Shown here piece by piece: positions 32,112 through 42,349 of a stretch of 64,000 bases of DNA. The DNA comes from Brachypodium distachyon (taxonomy: Eukaryota; Streptophyta; Magnoliopsida; Poales; Poaceae). Within the stretch, counting starts at the first letter, position 1, and each line of letters starts with the position of its first letter. The notes under the pieces are model-generated. The model made no database searches. It saw only the letters and a program-made list of their open reading frames with translations, and had not been told where the DNA came from. The translations under genes and the position numbers were made by a program. Where the stretch lies: positions 58,121,237-58,185,236 of the forward strand of contig NC_016133.3 of assembly GCF_000005505.3 (NCBI RefSeq), given 5' to 3'.

Positions 32112-35100
32112 TCATTAAATCATTAGAGCTGCACTTTATATCACCTGAGCAACCTAAAACTATTGGTTTAAAATGTAATTATTATATGGACAAATAAGAA
32201 AAGGAACGATCAGTATATGTGAGCAGATGCATACTTGTGAGCACATAACGCTCGTTATACTTGGATTGTTGAATGCAGGTCACGAACGGGTGCTCGTGCT
32301 ATACTGAAAAACGAACTATTGGTTTAAAATGCAGGTCACGAACATAAATCAACTGGGATTTATCTCTTTGGTATCAAAGACAGAGTGCAGGCTGTCGAAA
32401 ATCTCCAGCTTCCGTCGTCATGAAAAACGAAGTGCCAGCTTCCCTTTTCCTGAAAAAGCATCAGATATCAAATTAAAAGTAACACATGAATCCATCTCAT
32501 CTCTAATGGAATAGATCAGTAGCACATTGCATGCAAAACCACTAACAGGTCAACAACTAGAAAACTGTTTTTGTGACTACATTAATCCAAAATATTTCAC
32601 AAAATGAATACGGAGTAGAATGTAGCATAGCAATAAGACATAGATACTTGCTTCACAAGTGTTTAGTTTACTTAGTAAATTGATACAGAAACGATCTGTG
32701 CATTCCCTCCCTTTCTCTGGTGTTGCACAATGTGACCAGGTTCTACAGATCTTTCCAATTTTAATTAAAAAATAAAGCAGCATACAGTGGCTAGCCGCAG
32801 CAGATAAAAACAATCACAAGTTGGATGTTATCAGAAAGCTTTGGAGCTTGTATGCAGACCTTCCAGGACATAATGTCTCCCACATGTAATTCCTCCTCCT
32901 ATATAGTATCAGTAGTTTTCCATCAAACTATCTAGCAGCACATCCTCTGGACAGCACACCTTTGACTTGATTAGCAGAGAGACACTGGGTAGGTAAACAT
33001 CACATTTGTGCACTTTTAAATTGGCGTGAATGATAGGTTTAATAGAAAAGTTTATCAGATAAAATACGACTGTAGTTTACTCATTGGTGGCCTCGAAATT
33101 ATAACATATAAAGACGGCTGCGATTTTACCAGATGTTACGAGGTATGCAACAAAAAACACGAGGTCTTGTCATCTTGATGCCAAAGTTTTCAACATCAGG
33201 GTCTGCTTATATACATGCTAAAACTCAGCAGTATTGCATGCACAAAATAAGAGTAATAGTTGATCGTCATTACCATGGGATACAGCAACAGGTGTCTGTG
33301 TTTCATGCTACTTAACGTCTCATCCTGATTTTGCAAATCTTGTTCCCTTTCCCTTCGTCTCTTTACATCCTTTGGGCCTACATATATGTGCTACAATTTA
33401 GTATCTCAGCAGTTTTGAACACGTCAGATTTGAAATATGAATTCTATAGCAAGAACCACATTAGTTATATCTTTTGAAAAGCAATAGTAAATAGAGTTTT
33501 ATGTAATTGCTTTTCAGTTGATCTTATGAAACACAATATTTCAACGAATTGAGCTGCATAACATGAGAACATGACAGTTTCTCCAAAGCAATGAAAAACT
33601 GAGTGAGCTCCACAGATTCCATACATTACAACATGCCATCTCCTTGTGACTTCATCTCACAATTGGCTGACCATTTAGTGCATTGCGCCAACCAAGAGAA
33701 ACTCACACTCTCACAGTACCGGCAGTAAACAAATACCAAGAGCAGTGATAAAAAAAATAGAATGCCTGCAAAGTTACTATTCTTAATTCAAGAAAATATA
33801 TCATCCTTATCAGAATATAGCATCAGCTCCACTTTACCAATGAAACTTGCCATTAGAAGCACCAGATCACCACCTGCTATCATCACTTCAGTGAACTCTA
33901 TTACAGATTCTCAAAAAAAAAAAACTGCCTATTACAGTATCCATTTATCCTAACCCTCCCCTCAAATTTCTTCCACAACTGAACTCTTATATAGTATGTG
34001 ACAAGTAAGAAACAGAATGGTCACCTCTTCAATTTGCCCTGAGTATTTCTTCAGCACAAATTAACCTCATCTAAAAGATTGAACGCTTTTCTCACTAGTT
34101 CATGGCTGAGAATATTTTCCAATGTAGAAGCATATATATAGACTGAGCTCATGGGTTTGCAGCTCCTCAGTCTCCTGGGATTGCATCCCCTGCAGCTCTA
34201 AATCTCCTGGAACTGCGTGGGAATCAAAATACTTCAAGCAATTACATCTTTCTCATCTGATGAGAGGAATATAACCATTCCATTCATTGACAAAGAGCAA
34301 AAAATGTAATCTATGTTCTCATAGATTAACAACAAATAAAATTTCCTTGCAAAATAAGGCTAACATAACTGAAAGATTAACTATGGAAAAGATAAAATAG
34401 GCTGAAAACAACTTGTTTCATGGTAGTTCTCCTATTCCTTTTGAAATATGAGGTACTCCAATTAGTAAGTAATGACCCAAAAGAGAACATTATATTTCAA
34501 GATCAAGTATGGACAAACACTTAACCATCACACTAGCCAATGCTATACCAATATATATAATTTTTCTTTCAAGCACAAAATTTATTCTCTCTATGAACAG
34601 AGCACAAATTATAGATATATCAACGGGGCACAAATTATACATTTGGAAAACTAAATCTAAATGACAGATTGAAAAGCACAATGGTCTGAACTACACATGA
34701 AGATCTCAGACATGGAAAGGCACATAAATACCAAATTTGTATACTATACCTGGATGGGATAATTAGCTAATACATCTGCCCAGCATGCAAATAGTTATCA
34801 TTCTGCAATTTGCATGTATAGGTAAGCTATTTATGTTACCATGTACATATTCACATGTTAGAGCATTAACTTGAAGTACCTGGTAGAAAAATAGGTGGGG
34901 AATGCAGGTGTAGATCTTTGCAAGATCATTTTACAACCTCGTCCCAACTTAACATACCAATACATGACGACCATGCAACATAACTGGTAAGAACCAAAGG
35001 TGCTCAGACCAAAAATTATCTGCAGAACAGAGGGTCAAGAAATAGACAAAAGTCAGCAACTATATGTATTTCTTGTTCAAAAACGACAAAATAAAAAAAC

Positions 35101-35873
35101 ATGTGTGTGCTACTGATTTGGTGCACTAGGTGCAAAATTCTTCTCTTCCCAACTCATGCAAAATTCTTCTCTTTGTAGCAGCGCCCATGGGACAATCGGA
35201 TCTAACGTCCAGGGATGCGCATGTGACAAGATCGTACGGCCCGCATGGCTGATGATCTGAGAGGACTGCGAGGGTGCTGCCTTTTGTTGTCCCGAATTGT
35301 CCAGAAATACAGTTACGGTTTCCTAAAAACAACAGTTATTACAATCTTTAATGAAGAAACTATATCTTACAGAAAAATAGTGCATCCCAATTCATATCAT
35401 AACGTGGGAGGTTGCGTGCATGCGTGCATGTGCAGTCGCATTACTAGTATATGGTAAATAAAAGCCTGTTTATCCAATTGAAACCAGCTTTTCGGCTTTA
35501 ATGTATTTTGGAGGATCATTTCTTCACAATTATTACTTTTTTGTATTCTGCATCTGAAATAAGCACGGTGAGAAACGAACCACTATGTCACACTATGAAG
35601 CATTGTACGCATTCCGTAAGAACATGATGCCCATTTTCTATAAACAAGAGAGAGCCAGAGGAAATTTCATTCCAAACCCATTGTTCAATCAGAAATGAAA
35701 TACTTCCGAGTTATGGAGCACAGTAAGTTTTCATCAGAATTTCGATGCTAGCAGCAGCATCATGGGTTGTAGAGCACACATCAGGAGTATCCAAATGCAG
35801 TAAGAACAAAATGATCCTGCCATTTAGATGGTTGGTGGAGACTCAGAACAGAGGAGCATACAAGCAGGATCCT
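32112..35873. other. Gene-poor AT-rich region between mTERF genes
   Basis: No gene recognised over ~3.7 kb. It contains a short repeat of TTGGTTTAAAATG-type text with GCAGGTCACGAAC (32163-32343), and copy 2 of a dispersed ~100-bp block (33918-34000). Near 34130-34210 the minus strand has a short open stretch (LELQGMQSQETEELQTHELS) that could be a gene remnant, but no family is recognised. Confidence 0.5.
33918..34000. repeat. Copy 2 of a ~100-bp dispersed duplication
   Basis: Matches 26475-26575 through AACTGCCTATTACAGTATCC and the following CCTCCCCTCAA block. Shows that flanks as well as genes were duplicated in the mTERF cluster. Confidence 0.8.
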
Positions 35874-37061
35874 TCACAGCACAACTCCAGCAGGCAGTTT
35901 CCCTTTGCAAGCATTTGTGTATTCATCATCCAGGCCTGGAAGAACATCCTTATGGGGGTGTATATACCTGCATCGGAACAACTCATCACCAAGAGTGACC
36001 AATGTGTAGAAATTTTGATCTTTCCGTGTTAGTCCTTTCTCTTGGAGCACCTTCATCACGTAATACCGGGGCACCAATCGGCGCATGCTATACATCAGCA
36101 GCGTAGGCCTTCTAAGGATGCACCCGGTGTCAAAGCCTACGACCTTGATCAGGAACTCCGAGACACTCAGAAGCTTCTCCCTGGAGCACCTCAGCACCAC
36201 AGGGTTCCTTCTCACCATGCTGAGCACCTCAGCCTCAGAGCACCCGAGCGTCTCGCTGAAGAACTTAAGCTTGGCTACCACCGTCTCCGCACCAAGGCCC
36301 ATCGTCGTGGACACAGCCTGCCTGAACATAAGCGAATGGCGTGGCACCCCGAGCTTATCGGCACGCACGAGGATGGACTTCACGGTTTCTGGGTTGCTGG
36401 TGAGCAGCCTCGAGCTGGGAATGCACATCTTGGCAATAACGCAAACACTTAGCCCGCACTCTCGTAGCAGCTCGATGTTTGGCTTAACCACCTTCTCGAG
36501 GTCCGACGTGAGGAGGTAGTAATTGCGCTTGAGGACGCGGAGGAACATCTCCGGCGATCCCAGGAAGGGAATCCAGAATCCGAGCTTCTCCTGGACTTTG
36601 AAGGAGCGGAAGACGTAGGGGACCGTGCGGGCAAAGGTCTGGACCTGGGCGTCGGAGAAGCCATGGCTGCGGAAGCTGGCGATGCACACCTTCAAGCTTT
36701 TATCGACACTGCTGTTGAGGATGCGCGGGTCGTAGGCTACGACGTTGGCGATGTCGGCCTTGGAGAGGCGGAGCGCTGGGCCGGCGAGGAAGGCGAGGAC
36801 GGAGTCAGCGTTGGAGGTGCACTTCCAGTGGGATATGTACTTGGTGGATTTCCGGGCAGTCTCCCGCGTGAGACCGCAGGTGGTAACAAGGTAGTCCTCG
36901 GCGGCGATGTGGCCCAGCGAGGCGGCGGTCGATAAGAGGGAGCGGTGGAGAGAGAAGAGGTCAGGGGAGGCGGCGCGGTGGAGATAGCAGAAGCGAGGGG
37001 AGGCGGCGTGGCCGAGGGAGAGGAGTTGTTTCTGGAGGTGAAGCATGGCGGCGGCGGCCAT
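35874..37061 (-). CDS. mTERF-family protein (tandem paralogue)
   Basis: Intronless, 395 aa, starting MAAAAMLHLQKQLLSLGHAA with a probable organelle-targeting N-terminus containing a small internal duplication (CYLHRAASPD / FSLHRSLLST region). From about 54 it matches the gene at 25117..26304 almost residue for residue: EDYLVTTCGLTRETARKSTK, SHWKCTSNADSVLAFLAG, AYDPRILNSSVDKSLKVCI, LKFFSETLGCSEAEVLSMV and KDVLPGLDDEYTNACKGKLP. One residue is missing in SM-RRLVPRYYV, where the neighbour has SLECRLVPRYYV. The mTERF repeats form a superhelix that binds organellar nucleic acid; the target is unknown. Both this and its paralogue are open, so neither need be a pseudogene. Proximal 3' flanks are similar as well. 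Confidence 0.88.
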   Translation of the reverse strand: MAAAAMLHLQKQLLSLGHAASPRFCYLHRAASPDLFSLHRSLLSTAASLGHIAAEDYLVTTCGLTRETARKSTKYISHWKCTSNADSVLAFLAGPALRLSKADIANVVAYDPRILNSSVDKSLKVCIASFRSHGFSDAQVQTFARTVPYVFRSFKVQEKLGFWIPFLGSPEMFLRVLKRNYYLLTSDLEKVVKPNIELLRECGLSVCVIAKMCIPSSRLLTSNPETVKSILVRADKLGVPRHSLMFRQAVSTTMGLGAETVVAKLKFFSETLGCSEAEVLSMVRRNPVVLRCSREKLLSVSEFLIKVVGFDTGCILRRPTLLMYSMRRLVPRYYVMKVLQEKGLTRKDQNFYTLVTLGDELFRCRYIHPHKDVLPGLDDEYTNACKGKLPAGVVL

Positions 37062-37863
37062 GGCGCCGGCGGAGCGAGGGGACTTCGGTGTGGTAGGCTC
37101 AGAACGACTAAAGAGCTATCCTGGTTCTTCCTCCGGCTCGAGCCAAACCCTTGCGGGCCGTTGCGGCAAATAGACGAGCCGCCGCAAAGGCCCTTCCTAC
37201 AGTTAGCCGGCCCAACAAGCTGGCTCTGTTTCTTATTCTCAAAAAAAAAAAAAAGCTGGCTCTATTTCTTCATTGCTGCGTCCTTTAGACCGGCCCAGAC
37301 TTCCTTTCTTCTTTGTCTTTTTTTTCCACTTCCCATAATCATATTCGATTTTCTTTATTTTATTTTCTGCCTTTAGATATTCATTTTTTTCTATTTTTTC
37401 ACCTTTTCTTTTGTTGGAAACATATGATTTTTTCACATGTTTATGAATATTTCTTATTCACTACCAGCACAAGGCTCCTGATCTCTGACAGTATAGAAGA
37501 CACGTCACACATAGAGGCCTGGAACTGAAGATAGTAGTCCGGTGTTTAATTCTAGAAAAACTGTGGCCTGGAAAATATGAGCAATCTCTCTCTGGGCATT
37601 GCACACTTGTGAAAGATGATGAAGAGAGAAGCGAAGAAACTTTATACCAAACCAATTGTTCAATCAGAAATGAACACTTCCCAAGTTCCAAAACTATAAA
37701 CATCCGCCTCGTTGCTGTTGAGTGTTGACTGTAATCAACCTACTCTAAATGGCCATGACCAAGAATCTGCTGTGCTTGCTATTGTTCATCATCAGTAGAA
37801 TCAAGTTATACAGTAGTGGAGGGTATACACACCTCCGGATCCTCTTCTAGTCACAGCTCAGGC

Positions 37864-39219
37864 TCAGCTCGCTCGCACCGGCGCCTTCCGTGCACAGGCA
37901 GACTCGTAAGCATCGGCGAGCCCCGGGATGGCGTCCACGAAGGGGGCGACGAATTTCTCCAAGAACCTCTCTTCCGTCGGCGCCACCACGTTGAAGAAGC
38001 ACCGGTCTTCCTCGACCAGCCGCCGGTCCTTGAGGAGCCTCAGCACGAGGTGCCGCGGCATGAGCCTCCTCTCGAGGCTGTACATGAGCAGCACGGACCG
38101 GCGCGCGATGTACCGCGGCTGCAGCCCGGCCTCGTTCACCAGGAACTCGGCGTTCCGGCGCAGCCGCTCCTCGGAGGCGACGAGGATCCGGGGCGCCTTG
38201 CTGATCGCCAGGCTGACCTCCTCCTGCGACCACCCGAGCGTCTCCCTGAGCGCGGCGATCTTGGCGTCCACCTTCTCCTGGCCGATGCAGCCGGCGGTGG
38301 AGATGGCGTGGCGGAACATCTGCGACCCGGGCGCCACGCCGAGCTGCGCGGCGCGGCGGACGGCGTCCTGGACGTACTCCGGGTGCATGGTGACGAGCCG
38401 GGGCGCGGCCACCAGCAGCTTGGAAATATCACAAGCACTTAGCCCGCACTGCCTGAGGAAGGCGACGTTGGGCTCGACGACTTTCTCGAGGTCGGAGGAG
38501 AGGAGCCAGTAGTTCCAGTCGCTGGCCTGGAGGAGCCGCTCCGGGGACCCGAAGAGCGGGAGCCAGAACCGCACCTTGGAGACGAAGCTCCGGCAGAGGA
38601 AGTAGCGGCCGGCGATCTTGGCGAGGCGCGCGATCTGGGGGCGCGAGAGGCCCAGGGCGAGGAGCTCGGCGGAGATTGGGGCCAGGGAGCGCTCGATGCG
38701 GGCGCAGAGGATCCGCGGGTTGGAGGCGACGGCGGCGGCGACTTCCTTGGGGGAGAAGCCGAGGCCAGCGAGGAAGGCGAGCACGGCGTCCGCGTTGGAG
38801 AGGGATTTGAGGTGGGCGAGGTTCTTGGAGGCCTTGAGGGCCTGCGGCGGGGTGAGGTGGCAGTTGGCGATGAGGTAGTCCTCGACCTCGACGGCGGAGT
38901 GGCTTCCTGCTCCTCCGGAGGAGGGCGCGGTGGTGGCGGCGGAGGCGGAGTGGGGTACTACGCGGAGGCGGAGGACGCAGCGGGCGGGGAAGTGGTGGAC
39001 GGCTGCGAGCGGGCCGGCGGCGAGGAAGAGGATAGGCATAGGGGAGAGGAGCATGGCCGGGTAAGGGAGGAGGAGACGTGGCGGGGAGGGAGTGGCCATT
39101 TTCATCGACCCGGCTGCGTAATCCGCAGCCGCTGCCGCTGTACAGCGCGCCACGAGGAGAGCGCCCGGCTCCACTGGATAACACCAGCAGAAGCAGATTT
39201 CAGACACCGGAGAGGTCAC
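37864..39219 (-). CDS. mTERF-family protein, divergent member of the cluster
   Basis: Intronless, up to 451 aa. The longest frame starts at 39219, but its first 38 residues (with several Cys) do not look like a targeting peptide; MKMATPSPPRLLLPYPAM at 39105 or the next Met, MLLSPMPILF, is a likely true start. From about residue 112 (VEDYLIANCHLTPPQALKAS) it follows the mTERF repeat pattern: VASNPRILCARIERSLAPI, HPEYVQDAVRRAAQLGVAPG, SKAPRILVASEERLRRNAEF and RRSVLLMYSLERRLMPRHLV. It ends LADAYESACARKAPVRAS. It is closer to the frameshifted member at 22212..23352 (shared LERRLMPRH, FLEKF, PGLADAY) than to the two 395-aa paralogues. GC-rich throughout, so the opposite strand is open by composition. 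Confidence 0.87.
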   Translation of the reverse strand: MTSPVSEICFCWCYPVEPGALLVARCTAAAAADYAAGSMKMATPSPPRLLLPYPAMLLSPMPILFLAAGPLAAVHHFPARCVLRLRVVPHSASAATTAPSSGGAGSHSAVEVEDYLIANCHLTPPQALKASKNLAHLKSLSNADAVLAFLAGLGFSPKEVAAAVASNPRILCARIERSLAPISAELLALGLSRPQIARLAKIAGRYFLCRSFVSKVRFWLPLFGSPERLLQASDWNYWLLSSDLEKVVEPNVAFLRQCGLSACDISKLLVAAPRLVTMHPEYVQDAVRRAAQLGVAPGSQMFRHAISTAGCIGQEKVDAKIAALRETLGWSQEEVSLAISKAPRILVASEERLRRNAEFLVNEAGLQPRYIARRSVLLMYSLERRLMPRHLVLRLLKDRRLVEEDRCFFNVVAPTEERFLEKFVAPFVDAIPGLADAYESACARKAPVRAS

Positions 39220-39954
39220 CCTGGATAACAGAACTTTACAAGTTCTTCCCGAAGTAATATAAGGTTAAACATCATAACATGCACTTCATACAGTGATGGC
39301 TCTACTGTATACTATAGCAACACTGATAAGCTGCATGATTTGAACTGAACTTTAGAGTTCGTTCTGTAGTAAAATTAACAGTGGGCGGTTCCTTCTTTAT
39401 TTTGAAACAGCAAAACTGATAAGCTGTACATATCTCAGGGGTATCCGAAGTATGTAGATCTTCAAGACTTCAACCTATTATCATGGGTTAAACACTGGGC
39501 AATTTCTTTTTGTCGACCGCGCGTCTGGGTTTGCGAATGCTGCATCGGGTTGGGGAATCAGACGTGGGCCTAATTTGTTAATTGGGTCGCAATGGACGTG
39601 GGAGACCCATCTTATTGTGGCCCGTGAAGGAGACTAAAGTAGGCCCTCGTAAGGCCCAACAGTCCCAGTACTTCAAAACCTTGTCTCCGAAACACTGCAA
39701 ACTCTCTATCCGTCTATCCGTCTCGATCTCAAATGCGGAAGTACATTAATTCAGTTCAAAAATGAAATAAAATGATGCACTGTACATTACTATGGAATCA
39801 GCTGGCTACATGCATGCATGAGCAGTCCTGAACCGCGTTCTCCGCTGATCGGCGAGATTTAACTCCTCTGTAAATGCCTATAAATACCCAACTATATATA
39901 TTGGCATCGCTCGATATGCCTATCTCTTTGGAGTAAACATCGACCGCGGCAAAG
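39220..39954. other. Divergent intergenic region, mTERF (-) and laccase (+)
   Basis: Shared 5' region of the last mTERF gene and the first laccase. A TATA box for the laccase side is at 39879. No other gene or transposon recognised. Confidence 0.5.
39879..39886 (+). promoter_or_regulatory. TATA box of laccase copy 1
   Basis: TATAAATA 69 bp upstream of the ATG at 39955, in the same context (CCTATAAATACC) as the TATA boxes of the other two laccases. Confidence 0.7.
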
Positions 39955-40941
39955 ATGGTGGCAATCAGCAGGAAGATGCTGGCACTTTGGTTGCTAGGTG
40001 TGGTCTTCGCGGCTGCTTCTTCCTCTGCTCAAGGTCACCGGGCTCGCCGCCGCCACTACGATTTCTTCGTAAGTGTACTCCCTACATATATAACCACCAT
40101 CATTTTGTTTCGTTTCTCTGATAGCATCCATACATTTTAGACAATTTAGTGATTCGTAGGAGGACTCTCTGCATCTTACAATTTTTGCTTTGTGTTTCGG
40201 TGATAAGCTTTGCGCTGAGCCGCTGATTAATTTACCTGCTGGAGATCGATGTGTATGCCATGATTTGACAGATAAAGAAGGCCACGTACACGAGGCTGTG
40301 CCGCGAGAAGACGATCCTGACCGTGAACGGCGAGTTCCCCGGCCCGACCATCTTTGCCCGGAAGGGCGACGTGGTACCGTCGACGTCTACAACCAAGCCG
40401 ACCAAAACATCACCCTCCAAAAAATTACTTCGTACGGATAGCACACGTAGGGCTCATATCTCTGTATTTCGCAGGCTCGGCGTGGACAACCCACGGAACC
40501 CGTGGTCGGACGGGCCGGAGTACATAACACAGCGTCCCATCCAGCCCGGCAACAAGTTCACCTACCGGGTCATCTTCTCCAGAGAGGAAGCTGGCACGCT
40601 GTGGTGGCACGCGCACAGCGACATCGCCCGTGCCACCGTGCATGGCGCCATCATCATCCGCCCCCGGCGCGGCGCAACGTACCCCTTCGCCAAGCCGCAC
40701 AGGGAGATCCCCATCATCATCGGTACGTATCCTGGTCGTGCGTACATGCATGCAACACACGTACGTACGCGCTTGCATGGCATTTAGAATGAACGAGCTT
40801 TTTTTGTACAGGTGGATGGTGGAACGGCGACGTGGAGCGAGTGTTGGTGGAGGCGGTGAGAACCGGTGGCGACTTCCGGGCTTGGGACGCGAACACCATC
40901 AACGGGCAGCCGGGCGACCGGTTCCCGTGCTCCGGCGACGG

Positions 40942-41097
40942 CAGGGGCGGAGCTACTTGAGCTTTGCCTAGTGCACAGGAACCAGGGTCCAAGAAACATT
41001 AAGCCTTGCAATTGTCTACTGCACCAGGTTGTGGTACGCAAAGTGCACCAGGTTAAAGTTTGTGCACCTGGCTAAATATCCTCTAGCTCCGCCCCTG
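40942..41097. mobile_element. hAT-type MITE with 8-bp target duplication
   Basis: 156 bp with inverted ends CAGGGGCGGAGCTA and TAGCTCCGCCCCTG, flanked by perfect 8-bp repeats GGCGACGG (40934..40941 and 41098..41105). The 8-bp duplication and CAGGGGCGGAGC ends fit hAT MITEs. It lies inside exon 4 of the laccase pseudogene. Confidence 0.92.
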
Positions 41098-41772
41098 GGC
41101 GACGGCGCCTTCAGGCTTTCCGTGGAGCGCGGCAAGACCTACATGCTCCACGTCATCAACGCCGCGCCCAGCACCGACTTCTACTTCGCCGTCGCCGGGC
41201 ACCGCCTCACGGTGGTAGGCATCGACGCCGCCTACACCAAGCCGTTCTCTGCCGGCCACATCTTCATCGCGCGGGCCAGAGCCAGACCGTGCTGCTCCAC
41301 GCCCACCGTGCACGGCGTCGCCACGGCGCCCGGTACTACTACATGGCGGCCAGGCCGTCGGAGACCAACCCGGCTGCCAGCTTCGACAACAGCACCGCCA
41401 CGGCGATCTTGGAGTACATCGGGCCGCGTCGGCCGGGTGGTCAGGACAACCTTCCCGGACAACCCGACGTCGGCGTTCAACTACACGTCCGGTTCTAATG
41501 ACCTCCCTACGGTATTCGTGCCCAAGGGTTGTTGGGCTGCCATTCGCTTCCGCGCAACGAATCCCGGTGGGTGCTTGATGAATCAGCCTTAATTTGGGGC
41601 TCTATATATATGGAGGGTCTTGGTACGATATGTTCCATTCGTGACTCTATTTTTATCTTCCTGTCTATGGTTTCAGGTGTATGGTTGATGCATTGTCATC
41701 TCGATCGGCACGCGGTACGGGGGATGATACCGTGCTTATTGTGAAGAACGGTAACGCAACACTATTACAGAA

Positions 41773-42030
41773 ACGGTTATCAGTAACGATCGAAAAATCA
41801 TATCAGTAACGGTCGGGGCCGCCGTTACTAACTTCGTGTTACTGATGATACCAATCATCAGTAACGGTCGCCCGGACCGTTACTGATGTACAATCATCAG
41901 CAACTGTCGCACTGACCGTTACTGATGTATATATACATCAGTGGCGGTCGCTCCTCCCGGACCGTTACTGATGTATATATCATCAGTAACGGTCGCGTCA
42001 CCGCATCAGTGTCGGTCGAGCGACACTGAT
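41773..42030. repeat. Left subterminal repeat array of the CACTA element
   Basis: Multiple CATCAGTAACGGTCG-like units, mostly as inverted pairs. Example: 41856..41869 and 41875..41888 are perfect 14-bp inverted arms with a 5-nt loop. In CACTA elements such motifs are bound by the TNPA-type protein. Confidence 0.9.
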
Positions 42031-42349
42031 ACATTTTCGGTATTTAAAAAAATAATTAAAAACACAGTAAATACACAGGAAATACACGGCAAATTATATA
42101 CAGCACAACAAATTATATACAGAATGTACATCACAAAAAAATGTATCTCATCGTAGAAAATACATATAAAGCCGCATCACATCACATCACATCATTTAAA
42201 GCATACAAATGTATATAAGCCGCATCATACAAAGCATATAAAGAATACAAATGTATCTCACTTCACGACATTGATTACAAAGTGTTAAAATTCCATAGAA
42301 GCATAATTACAAAGTGTCAAAATTTCATGAAAGCATATAAAGAATACAA

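Noticed and set aside
34130..34210. Gln/Glu-rich minus-strand stretch as a gene exon
   Set aside because: Isolated, no clear splice partners or family; left as a possible relic only.
37816..38512. Plus-strand open frames over the last mTERF gene
   Set aside because: Antisense shadows of a GC-rich mTERF gene; no domain or splice context.
41773..42030. Regular short repeats with spacers, CRISPR-like at first sight
   Set aside because: Units are in both orientations, variable in spacing and adjoin a CACTA terminus; this is a subterminal transposon array in a plant genome.
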